Of a DNA stretch of 26,981 bases, positions 6,694-13,437 are shown piece after piece. Both the position numbers and the translations under genes were made by a program. Origin of the DNA: JBOFFC01 sp051648405 (GTDB taxonomy: Bacteria; Planctomycetota; Planctomycetia; Pirellulales; Lacipirellulaceae); the NCBI GenBank assembly GCA_051648405.1, contig JBOFFC010000005.1:1-26981 (forward strand), in the 5' to 3' direction. Under the pieces are notes generated by a model that saw only the letters and a list, made by a program, of their open reading frames with translations, did no database searches and was not told where the DNA came from. Numbering within the stretch: the stretch's first letter is position 1; each line of letters starts with the position of its first letter.

Positions 6694-8071
6694 GATGGGC
6701 TCCCAAGAGTTCCCAAAGTGCGGTGCTCGCAGCGATCCCGCGGTGGAAGTCGGGTAGACAGAATTTTTCGTTGGGGCTGTGCATGTTGTCATCGTCGAGG
6801 CCCCATCCCAAGAGCAGCACGTCGGCACCCAACTCGCGGGCAAACGTTGCCACGATAGGGATCGAGCCCCCTTCGCGGATGAAGACCGGCCGGGCGCCGA
6901 AGCCCGCCTTGATTGCCCGCTCGGCAGCGGCCACGTAGGGGCTGTCGAGCGGGAACACTACGCCCGGCGCCCCGTGGTGATCGACGATCGTCATCGTGAC
7001 TCCCGGCGGCACGAGCGGTTTGAGCAGCGCGTGCAGTGATTCCGTGACCTTCATCGGGTCTTGGTTCGGGACGAGGCGGAAACTCACCTTGCATCCCGCC
7101 TTGGCCGGCAGCACCGTCTTGGCGCCTTCCCCCTGGTACCCGGACCACAGGCCGTTCACGTCGCACGTTGGCCTGGCAGAGCTCCGCTCGAGCGTTGTGT
7201 AGCCCACCTCCCCTGTGAGCCCAGTGACGCCAAGCGACGCCATGTACCCCTCGTCCGAGAACGGCAAGCGAGCGAACTCATCTCGCTCCCGCTGGGTGAG
7301 CGCAACCACGTCGTCGTAGAAGCCCGGCAGTTGCACCCGCCCTTCGCCGTCGGTCAGCGCGGCGACCAGCTTCGCAATCACGTTTGCCGGGTTGGTGACT
7401 GCGCCGCCGAATTTCCCCGAGTGCAGGTCCTGCTTTGGCCCGCGGAGCAGGACCTCGTAGTACGCGATGCCGCGCAGGCCGTAGGTCACCGCCGGCATGC
7501 CGGGGGCGAACTGCGAGCTGTCGCTGACGACGACCACGTCGGCAGCCAGCAGGTCGCGGTGCGCGGCGACGAACGGCTCGAGGTGCTCGCTGCCGACTTC
7601 CTCTTCTCCCTCGATCAGGAACTTCACTTGCAGCGGCAGCGAGCCCCGTTCCTTCAGCAGCTCGCCGGCCGCCAGGACGTGCGTCAGCATTTGACCCTTG
7701 TCGTCGGTCGCCCCGCGGGCGTAGACGTTGCCGTCGCGCACGGTGGGCTCGAACGGTGGGGTGGTCCACTCCCCCAGCGGGTCGGGGGGCTGCACGTCGT
7801 AGTGGCCGTAGACGAGCGCCACGGGGGCCCCCGGGACCGGCGGCGACTCGGCGTAGACGATCGGGTGGCCCGGCGTCTCGAACCGCTGCGCCGCGAGGCC
7901 GTAGGAGGCTAGCTCGGCGAGCACCCAGTCAGCGGCCCGCGCCACGTCGGCCTTGTGCCGCGAGTCGGCGCTCACGCTGGGGATCCGCAGCAGCTCGAAG
8001 AGCTTCCGCTCGTGCTCGGCCTGGGTGGCGGGGGAGAGCGGCATGGGGTGTCCGGGAGCAGCGGCTTTCAT
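6680..8071 (-). CDS. M20-family dipeptidase / metallopeptidase
   Basis: The 463-residue zinc-dependent peptidase belongs to the M20 family (CNDP/DapE-like dipeptidases), which cleaves short peptides in the cytosol. Seen metal and catalytic motifs are GHYDVQP (His90, Asp92), ARGATDDKGQ (Asp123 bridging), EGEEEVGS (Glu156-158) and the C-terminal DDDNMHSPNEKF with its zinc-ligand His. The dimerisation 'lid' segment with LHSGKFGG and REGGSIPIV is present. No signal peptide is seen. ATG 8071 and ATG 8044 (MPLSPATQ) are both possible; neither has a good ribosome-binding site. The gene diverges from the clpS-like gene through a shared AT-rich box and overlaps the next gene by 14 bases. Exact substrate is unknown. 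Confidence 0.9.
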   Translation of the reverse strand: MKAAAPGHPMPLSPATQAEHERKLFELLRIPSVSADSRHKADVARAADWVLAELASYGLAAQRFETPGHPIVYAESPPVPGAPVALVYGHYDVQPPDPLGEWTTPPFEPTVRDGNVYARGATDDKGQMLTHVLAAGELLKERGSLPLQVKFLIEGEEEVGSEHLEPFVAAHRDLLAADVVVVSDSSQFAPGMPAVTYGLRGIAYYEVLLRGPKQDLHSGKFGGAVTNPANVIAKLVAALTDGEGRVQLPGFYDDVVALTQRERDEFARLPFSDEGYMASLGVTGLTGEVGYTTLERSSARPTCDVNGLWSGYQGEGAKTVLPAKAGCKVSFRLVPNQDPMKVTESLHALLKPLVPPGVTMTIVDHHGAPGVVFPLDSPYVAAAERAIKAGFGARPVFIREGGSIPIVATFARELGADVLLLGWGLDDDNMHSPNEKFCLPDFHRGIAASTALWELLGAHHVRS

Positions 8072-8113
8072 CGGTCGCTAGGGGGGCTTCGCTCGCCCTA
8101 AGGTAAGCCCGGC

Positions 8114-8121
8114 AATATACT
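8114..8121. promoter_or_regulatory. Overlapping divergent -10 boxes (peptidase / clpS-like)
   Basis: AATATACT holds TATACT on the plus strand (8116-8121) and TATATT on the minus strand (8119-8114). It is the only AT-rich octamer in this divergent gap and lies 76 bases before the clpS-like ATG and 42 bases before the peptidase start. Matching -35 elements are weak on both sides. Confidence 0.4.
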
Positions 8122-8197
8122 TGCTTTCGGCCCCGCTCACCACGCCGGGCCCCCCCGCTGGCCCCACCCCCTCCCGGCAAGCCGCAGCGAACCACCA

Positions 8198-8599
8198 ATG
8201 CGACGCGACCCCCTCGACCCCCGCCTCTTCGACAGCGACTCGGCGAGCGAACCGGCTCCCCCGGGGGACGGTTCGGCCGTTGTGGTGACGACCACCAAGC
8301 CGCGCAAGGCGCGGCAAAAGGCGACCCGCGAGGTCCCCCGCTACCACGTGATCTTGTGGGACAGCGTCGACCACTCGTTCGAGTACGTCGAGCGGATGCT
8401 CCGCGAGCTGTTCGGCCACACCGCCGAAGAGTGCAAGCGGATGGCGAAGGAAGTCGATTCCGCGGGCAAGGTGGTCGTCCTCACGACGACACGCGAGCAC
8501 GCCGAGCTGAAGCAAGAGCAGATCCACGCCTACGGCCCCGACGCGCTCCAAGCGTCGTGCAAAGGGGCGATGAGCGCGACGGTCGAATCGGCGGGGTGA
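8198..8599 (+). CDS. clpS: ClpS-like Clp protease adaptor with altered N-degron pocket
   Basis: The 133-residue protein has a disordered N-terminal 45 residues and then a ClpS fold (about 47-115). ClpS delivers N-end-rule substrates to ClpAP/ClpCP. Alignment by eye to E. coli YKVILVNDDYTPMEFV gives YHVILWDSVDHSFEYV here, so the residues that hold the substrate alpha-amino group are changed: Asn34 to Asp55, Asp35 to Ser56 and His66 to Asp87, and the gate Met40 is Phe61. The residues that dock on the Clp ATPase, Glu79 and Lys84, are kept as Glu100 and Lys105 (TREHAELKQEQ). The fold and docking therefore look intact while canonical N-degron recognition does not. ATG 8198 has no Shine-Dalgarno. 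The neighbours do not suggest a substrate. Confidence 0.8.
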   Translation: MRRDPLDPRLFDSDSASEPAPPGDGSAVVVTTTKPRKARQKATREVPRYHVILWDSVDHSFEYVERMLRELFGHTAEECKRMAKEVDSAGKVVVLTTTREHAELKQEQIHAYGPDALQASCKGAMSATVESAG

Positions 8600-8621
8600 C
8601 CCCGGCGCTTTCACGACGCCG

Positions 8622-9119
8622 TCAGCCGTCCGGGAACTGGCGGCAGTACTCGTAGAGCGCCATGACGGTTGCGGTGGCGACGTTGTAGCTGTGGGGGAGG
8701 CCCCAGACGGGGACCTCGACCGTGTCGTCGCAGAGGGCGAGGATCTCGTCGTCCAGCCCGCCGCGCTCGTTCCCGATCACCAGCGCCGTGCGCCGCTCGA
8801 AGCGGTAGTGGTGCAGGTCGTGCGACTCGGTTGTTTGCTCGAGCCCCACGATCCGGTACCCCTCGGCACGCAGCTCCTTGAGCGCCGGCGCGAGGGAGCG
8901 GCGGACGTCGAGCTTCACCGATTGGACCGCGTCGCGGGCGATCTCCGGGTCGAGCCGCGCCGGGGCGGCGGCGACGATCCGCGGCACGGCGCAGCAGCCG
9001 GCGCAGCGCGCGATCCGCGACAGGTTCACCTTGCTCCGCAGCGGGACGCAGGCGAGCACGAGCTCGCGCTCGCGCTGCAGCGTGCGGGGGGGGCGGTGGC
9101 GAACGTGTTCGAACGACAT
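8622..9119 (-). CDS. SpoU/TrmH-family RNA 2'-O-methyltransferase
   Basis: The 165-residue protein has the length of a minimal SPOUT domain, like TrmL. This family transfers a methyl group from SAM to the 2'-O of a ribose in tRNA or rRNA. Motif 1 is seen as NLSRIARCAG with its catalytic-type Arg (about 32-41), motif 2 as ALVIGNERGGLDDEIL (about 111-126) and motif 3 as VPVWGLPHSYNVATATVMALYEY (about 136-158), the part that forms the trefoil knot and SAM site. There is no extra N-terminal RNA-binding domain, so the target nucleotide cannot be guessed. It follows fliM by 47 bases on the same strand, with a GC-rich hairpin at the junction, and converges on the clpS-like gene. Confidence 0.88.
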   Translation of the reverse strand: MSFEHVRHRPPRTLQRERELVLACVPLRSKVNLSRIARCAGCCAVPRIVAAAPARLDPEIARDAVQSVKLDVRRSLAPALKELRAEGYRIVGLEQTTESHDLHHYRFERRTALVIGNERGGLDDEILALCDDTVEVPVWGLPHSYNVATATVMALYEYCRQFPDG

Positions 9120-9156
9120 GCCCGGCTAGCGTGACCGCGCGGAACGACGAACGCCA

Positions 9157-9180
9157 CCCCCGCCGCTCAGGCGGCGGGGG
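9157..9180 (-). terminator. GC-rich hairpin covering the fliM stop codon
   Basis: A perfect 10-bp inverted repeat, CCCCCGCCGC with GCGGCGGGGG, encloses a four-base loop that contains the fliM TGA (9169-9167 on minus). No T-run follows, so it is not a classical intrinsic terminator. It could stall RNA polymerase or ribosomes, or protect the 3' end of the fliM message ahead of the methyltransferase gene. Confidence 0.4.
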
Positions 9181-10285
9181 GCCGGCCGACGTTGACGTGC
9201 CGCTCGACGATCGGGTCGGTGATCTGGACCGCCTTGCGTCCTTTGAACGCCCCGGGGGTCGCGTAGAACTTCTCGCGTCCCTCGATCGAGACGACCATCG
9301 GGCGTCGGATGTCCTTCTCGGTCGCGATGATGTCGCCGACACGCAGGCCGATAAGTTCCTGGGTCGCGATCCGCGACTCGGCGAGCTCGACGACGACCTC
9401 GACGACCGAGTCGCTGAGGTGGTCACCCAGCAATTGGACCGACTCGGCGGTCGAAGGGCGCTTGCTGAACGTGACCCAACTGTTGGCGCTCAGCTTGCTG
9501 CCGATCCGCTCGATGGCGTTGAAGGGGATGCAGAGGTTCATCATCCCCCGCGCCTCGCCGAGCGTGAGCTCGAAGCTGATCAGCACCACGACCTCGTTCG
9601 GCGGCACGATCTGCACGAGCTGCGGGTTGCTCTCGACGTGGTCAATCGACAGCTCCAGCGGGAGCACGTTCTCCCAGGCGGAGGTCATCTCGTTCAGGAA
9701 CAGCGTCGTGATCCGCCCCACCAGCCGCAGCTCGATCTCCGTGAGCGGGCGCCGCGCGGGGGGGGTGGCGTCGTTGGTCCCTCCCAGCAGCCGGTTGATC
9801 ACAGGGAACAACAGCGACGGGTTGATGTCGAGGATCAACTGCCCTTCGAGCGGCTTGGCGTTGATCAGGTTGAAGCAGGTCGGGTTCTCGAGGCTGAAGA
9901 CGAACTCGCTGTAGGTGAGTTGATCGACGCTCGTGAGCTTCACGTCGACGATCGTCCTGAGCAACGACGAGAGGGCAGCGCCGAAGTTCCGCCCGAAGCC
10001 CTCGTGCATCGTCTGAAGCGCTCGCATTTGCTCCTTGCCGACGCGCTCGGGGCGTTTGAAGTCGTAGGGGGTGATCTTCTCCGTCGGCCGCGGCAGTGGC
10101 GCGATGTCGGGGACAACCCCTCCGGCGAGCGGCGCCGCGGCGCGCTGCGACGTTGATTGCGCGGCGGCGGGGCCACGTGTCGGCACCGCGGCGCCCGCCG
10201 CGGCCGCCGCTTTGGCGGGCTTGGCCGCCCCCATCGCGCCAAGGAGGTTCTCGATCTCCGACTGGCTGAGCATCTCGTCGCTCAT
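9167..10285 (-). CDS. fliM: Flagellar motor switch protein FliM
   Basis: FliM is the middle component of the C-ring that binds CheY-P and sets the direction of flagellar rotation. The 372-residue protein starts with MSDEMLSQSEIENLL, matching the N-terminal CheY-P-binding helix (LSQ.EID.LL). An Ala/Pro-rich linker follows (about 20-65). The CheC-like middle domain (about 70-265) contains the LLGGTNDATPPARRPLTEIE segment, and a C-terminal SpoA/FliN-like domain follows (about 285-365). ATG 10285 has GGAG six bases upstream. No other flagellar gene is in the window, so it stands apart from a flagellar operon. It lies 56 bases after proA on the same strand and may be cotranscribed with it. Confidence 0.93.
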   Translation of the reverse strand: MSDEMLSQSEIENLLGAMGAAKPAKAAAAAGAAVPTRGPAAAQSTSQRAAAPLAGGVVPDIAPLPRPTEKITPYDFKRPERVGKEQMRALQTMHEGFGRNFGAALSSLLRTIVDVKLTSVDQLTYSEFVFSLENPTCFNLINAKPLEGQLILDINPSLLFPVINRLLGGTNDATPPARRPLTEIELRLVGRITTLFLNEMTSAWENVLPLELSIDHVESNPQLVQIVPPNEVVVLISFELTLGEARGMMNLCIPFNAIERIGSKLSANSWVTFSKRPSTAESVQLLGDHLSDSVVEVVVELAESRIATQELIGLRVGDIIATEKDIRRPMVVSIEGREKFYATPGAFKGRKAVQITDPIVERHVNVGRPPAA

Positions 10286-10341
10286 GCCGCGCTCCGTCGC
10301 TGCGAAGGATAGTTACTCGCCGAGCGGCCGGGCGTCGTGCC

Positions 10342-11640
10342 CTAACCGCGGACTTGGCCCGTCCCGTGGACCACGTACTTGTAGGTCGTCAGCTCATCGA
10401 CGCCGCACGGTCCGCGGGCGTGGAACTTGTCGGTGCTGATGCCGATCTCTGCCCCAAGGCCGAACTCGCCCCCGTCGTTGAATCGGGTGCTCGCGTTGAT
10501 CATCACGGCGGCGCTGTCGACGCGGGCCGCGAACTCGCGCGCCGCGGCCAGGTCGGCCGTGACGATCGCGTCGGTGTGGTGTGACCCGTAGCGGTTGATG
10601 TGCTCGATCGCCGCGTCGAGCGAATCGACCACCGCGGCCGAGATCACCGGGCCCAGGTACTCCGTGCCGTAGTCCTCGCCGGTCGCGGGGACCGCCCCCT
10701 CGACGAGCTTGAGGACTCGCTCGTCGCCGCGGACCTCGATCCCCTCCCTCCGCAACGCGGCGCCGACACGCGGCAGCAGCGTGTCGGCGGCAGCCGCGTG
10801 AACCAGCAGCGACTCGGCCGCGTTGCAGACCCCCAGCCTCTGGCACTTGCTGTTGACCGTGATCCGCTCGGCCAGGTCGGGGTCAGCCGAGGCGTCGAGG
10901 TAGACGTGGCAGTTGCCGTCGAAGTGCTTGATCACCGGCATCGTCGCCTCGGCGACGACGCGGCGGATCAGCCCGGCGCCCCCGCGCGGGATCGCGACGT
11001 CGATCGCGTCGGCCATCGACAGGAAGTGCCCGACGGCGGCCCGGTCGGTCGTCGAGACGAGTTGCACGGCGTCCTCGGGGAGCCCCGTCTCGCGCGCCGC
11101 TTGCGCGAGCAACTCGACGATCGCTGCGCTCGAGTGGATCGCCTCTTTGCCGCCGCGGAGGATCACGGCGCTCCCCGCCTTGACGCAGATCGCGGCGGCG
11201 TCGGCGGTCACGTTGGGGCGCGACTCGTAGATGAAGAACACGACTCCCAGCGGCGCGCGGACCTTGTCGATCCGCAGCCCATTGGGACGGACCGTCGAGT
11301 CGATCACGGCGCCGATCGGCTCGCGCAACGAGGCGACCTGCTCGAGCCCGACGGCGATCGATTCAACGACGGCTGGCGTCACGCGGAGGCGATCGATCGC
11401 CGCGTCGGTAAGGCCGTAGCCCGGCGCCGCCTGCAAGTCGCGCTCGTTCGCTGCGGTGAGCTCGGCAAGCGACCCGCGCAGCAGCTGCGCCGAGCGGTGG
11501 AGCCAGCTCACCTTTGTCGCCCCCGAAACGGTTGCGAGCGCGGTCGAGGCCCGCTTCGCCCGCAGCGCCACGTCGCGGCAGTACGGCGCTAGGCCGTCGG
11601 CCGGCGGGGCGTCGGCGCGGGGCTCGGGGGCGAGCTGCAT
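10342..11640 (-). CDS. proA: Gamma-glutamyl phosphate reductase
   Basis: ProA reduces gamma-glutamyl phosphate to glutamate-5-semialdehyde with NADPH, the second step of proline synthesis. The 432-residue protein is full length for the family. The aldehyde-dehydrogenase-type fold is recognisable from PLGVVFFIYESRPNVTADAAAICVKAGSAVILRGGKEA and the catalytic-cysteine block QRLGVCNAAESLLVH. The C-terminal EFGLGAEIGISTDKFHARGPCGVDELTTYKY is the family hallmark. ATG 11640 gives a short N-terminal extension; the frame is open further upstream, but that part would overlap the promoter. No proB partner lies next to it; the neighbours are folP upstream and fliM downstream. Confidence 0.95.
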   Translation of the reverse strand: MQLAPEPRADAPPADGLAPYCRDVALRAKRASTALATVSGATKVSWLHRSAQLLRGSLAELTAANERDLQAAPGYGLTDAAIDRLRVTPAVVESIAVGLEQVASLREPIGAVIDSTVRPNGLRIDKVRAPLGVVFFIYESRPNVTADAAAICVKAGSAVILRGGKEAIHSSAAIVELLAQAARETGLPEDAVQLVSTTDRAAVGHFLSMADAIDVAIPRGGAGLIRRVVAEATMPVIKHFDGNCHVYLDASADPDLAERITVNSKCQRLGVCNAAESLLVHAAAADTLLPRVGAALRREGIEVRGDERVLKLVEGAVPATGEDYGTEYLGPVISAAVVDSLDAAIEHINRYGSHHTDAIVTADLAAAREFAARVDSAAVMINASTRFNDGGEFGLGAEIGISTDKFHARGPCGVDELTTYKYVVHGTGQVRG

Positions 11641-11706
11641 GGGGATCGGAATCGTAGCGGGGGGGTGGCGCAAGCTAGCGGCGCCGGCGCGCACGCGAAC
11701 CCAACA

Positions 11707-11735
11707 AGTATCCCAGCCCTGCCGGCGCGGGTCAA
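11707..11735 (-). promoter_or_regulatory. proA promoter, sigma-70-like
   Basis: Reading minus, TTGACC (11735-11730), a 17-base spacer and GATACT (11712-11707) form a good sigma-70-type promoter 66 bases before the proA ATG. It lies wholly in the folP-proA gap, so proA can be transcribed independently of folP. Confidence 0.65.
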
Positions 11736-11751
11736 CGCTGATGCGCCGCCG

Positions 11752-12615
11752 TTACCGAAGGCGCATCGCGTCGAACGAGACGAGCGCGTCGCGCACCCGG
11801 GCCACGTCGTGGACCCGGAGGACCTGCACCCCCGCGAGCGCGAACGCGATCGCCGCGCCAGCGGTGGCGGCGTCGCGGTCGCGGGTCGGGTCCCCGATGA
11901 GCTCGCCGAGGAACCGCTTCCGGGAGTGCCCGACCAGCAGCGGCTGCCCAACCCGATGGAGCTCCGCGACGCGTCGGCAGAGGTCGAGGTTGTGCTCGGT
12001 CGTCTTGCCGAACCCGATCCCCGGGTCGAGGCAAATCCGGCTGCGATCGACCCCCGCGGCAACGAGCACGTCGCGCCGCTGGGTTAGGAAATCGGCAACC
12101 TCGCGGACCACGTCGTCGTATCGAGGGTCCTGCTGCATCGTCGCCGGGACGCCACGCATGTGCATCGCACAGACACCGACCGCCAGCTCGGCGACGAGCG
12201 ACCCCATCGCGGGGTCGGCCAGGCATCCCGACACGTCGTTGACGATCTGGGCGCCGGCGTCAATCGCCGCGCGCGCTACGGCGGCATTCTGGGTGTCGAT
12301 CGAGATCGGCGTCTTGGCGACCGGCGCGAGCCGTTCGATCAGCGGGACCACACGGCGGAGCTCTTCGGCGAGCGGAACGGGCTCGGCGCCGGGTCGCGTG
12401 CTCTCGCCACCGACGTCGAGGATCGTCGCCCCCTCGGCCTCGAGCCGCAGGGCGTGGTCGAGCGCCCGCTCGACATCGACAAACCGCCCCCCGTCAGAGA
12501 ACGAGTCGGGGGTGACGTTGACGACCCCCATCAGCGCGGGGAGGTGGCCGAAGCGCAGCTCGCCCGTGCGGAGATTCCACGAGCGGGACGGCGCCGATGA
12601 TCCGGGTCCTGTCAT
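11752..12615 (-). CDS. folP: Dihydropteroate synthase
   Basis: FolP condenses p-aminobenzoate with hydroxymethyl-dihydropterin diphosphate in folate synthesis and is the sulfonamide target. The 287-residue protein has every signature in order: ALMGVVNVTPDSFSDGG (28-44), DVGGESTRPGA, ISIDTQ, NDVSG, MHMRGVPATMQ, DPGIGFGKT, GHSRKRFLG and the C-terminal RVHDV. ATG 12615 (MTGPGSS) is chosen; the frame remains open upstream for about 140 codons, but that part is translated hairpin element and antisense sequence. A -10 box ends six bases before this ATG, so the message may be leaderless. An overlapping out-of-frame ATG at 12623 gives only four codons. Confidence 0.95.
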   Translation of the reverse strand: MTGPGSSAPSRSWNLRTGELRFGHLPALMGVVNVTPDSFSDGGRFVDVERALDHALRLEAEGATILDVGGESTRPGAEPVPLAEELRRVVPLIERLAPVAKTPISIDTQNAAVARAAIDAGAQIVNDVSGCLADPAMGSLVAELAVGVCAMHMRGVPATMQQDPRYDDVVREVADFLTQRRDVLVAAGVDRSRICLDPGIGFGKTTEHNLDLCRRVAELHRVGQPLLVGHSRKRFLGELIGDPTRDRDAATAGAAIAFALAGVQVLRVHDVARVRDALVSFDAMRLR

Positions 12616-12621
12616 GCGGCG

Positions 12622-12650
12622 AGCATAGCAGCCTGTTGATTTATCGACAG
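12622..12650 (-). promoter_or_regulatory. folP promoter abutting the inserted element
   Basis: Reading minus, CTGTCG (12650-12645), 17 bases and TATGCT (12627-12622) precede the folP ATG by six bases. The -10 overlaps the flanking ATAG duplication of the 12629-12778 element, and the proposed -35 lies inside that element's terminal hairpin. Confidence 0.45.
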
Positions 12651-12778
12651 GCTGCGTCGTCGCAGGGAGGCGACGTCGAAACCGTGGCGCTTTCGCCGCG
12701 GTTTTGCGAGCCGCGAGCGGCTCGGCCGTGAGCTTGGCGACGTTGAAAAACGCCACGACGGCGTTTTTCGACAGGCTG
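12629..12778. mobile_element. 150-bp MITE-like hairpin element with 4-bp flanking duplication
   Basis: The segment starts CAGCCTGTTGA and ends TCGACAGGCTG, an 11-bp terminal inverted repeat with one mismatch (CAGCCTGT-Y-GA). It is flanked on both sides by ATAG (12625-12628 and 12779-12782), consistent with a target-site duplication. Inside are four consecutive hairpins: 12629-12654 (CAGCCTGT/ACAGGCTG), 12679-12704 (11 bp, one mismatch, around CTTT), 12708-12723 (GAGCCGC/GCGGCTC) and 12742-12772. It has no coding capacity and would need a transposase in trans. It separates the LptE-like gene from folP. A non-mobile structured repeat of REP type is the alternative. Confidence 0.55.
12742..12772. 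terminator. Intrinsic-terminator-like hairpin after the LptE-like gene
   Basis: GTTGAAAAACGCC and GGCGTTTTTCGAC pair over 13 positions with one mismatch around ACGAC. In both directions the stem is followed by a run of five T within the outer arm, the pattern of a bidirectional intrinsic terminator. It lies 38 bases after the stop of the minus-strand LptE-like gene and is part of the 150-bp element. Confidence 0.55.
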
Positions 12779-12809
12779 ATAGCCCCGTCCGCCGCGCGAC
12801 GCGAAGCCC

Positions 12810-13415
12810 TCACCACGGCGTCTCCATCGTCGCCACGATCTGCTCGGCGAGCCGGGCGATGGCGAGCTGCTGCTGCGAGACGAGCGTCTGGCCCGCCTCG
12901 CCGATGAGCGGCGTGGCCTGCCCGATCCCGACCGGGTCGGCGACCCCCGGCGGTAACGACGGGTCGGCGAGCGCGCCGGGGAGCGTGAACGTCTGCATCC
13001 GCGTCAGCGGCTCGCGCCGCCGATTCGACCACTCGACCTGCGCCACGAGCTGGTTCTCGAACAACCGCGGGTTGTCGAACTGGTCTTCGGCCAGCGTGCG
13101 CCGCGCGTCGCCGTGCAGGCGGATGTCGAGCACGCTGTCGGCGTTCGGGTTGTTCACGACCTTGAACGGCGTCTTCAGCTCGATCTCTTTGATGATCGCC
13201 TCGGTCAGCCGCTCGCCCAGGTCACGCCGGAAGCTCCCCGAGGCGATCATCGGTACGTAGACCGTCTGCACGTCGGGGTCGTACAGCGTTTCGGCGCCGA
13301 CCCGGTAGGCTGCGCAGCCGGGGAGCAGCGCGCAGCCGATGGCGAGTGCGATCCACGCGAGGGGGAATCGACTGCGATTCGCGTAACGCCGCCGGTGGGG
13401 CGCCAGGGATGACAT
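12810..13415 (-). CDS. LptE-like outer-membrane lipoprotein
   Basis: The 201-residue protein has an N-terminal hydrophobic signal (about 16-33) ending in the lipobox LPGC with Cys34, so it should be lipidated. The following CAAYRVGAETLYDPDVQTVYVPMIASGSFRRDLGERLTEAIIKEIELKTPFKVV is the typical beginning of the LptE/RlpB family: a 'Y...L....V.TV.V....N..YR..LE..LT.AV...I' pattern. LptE plugs the LptD barrel and guides LPS to the outer leaflet. ATG 13415 has AAGG upstream and lies 22 bases after the BamD-like gene, so the two are very likely cotranscribed. A hairpin terminator follows. Sequence identity to proteobacterial LptE is low, and the LPS role is inferred. Confidence 0.72.
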   Translation of the reverse strand: MSSLAPHRRRYANRSRFPLAWIALAIGCALLPGCAAYRVGAETLYDPDVQTVYVPMIASGSFRRDLGERLTEAIIKEIELKTPFKVVNNPNADSVLDIRLHGDARRTLAEDQFDNPRLFENQLVAQVEWSNRRREPLTRMQTFTLPGALADPSLPPGVADPVGIGQATPLIGEAGQTLVSQQQLAIARLAEQIVATMETPW

Positions 13416-13437
13416 CCGTGCGGCCTTGCTGCTGGCG

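Noticed and set aside
8592..8604. CGGGG/CCCCG hairpin over the clpS-like stop codon
   Set aside because: Five base pairs with a three-base loop and no T-run; could be chance.
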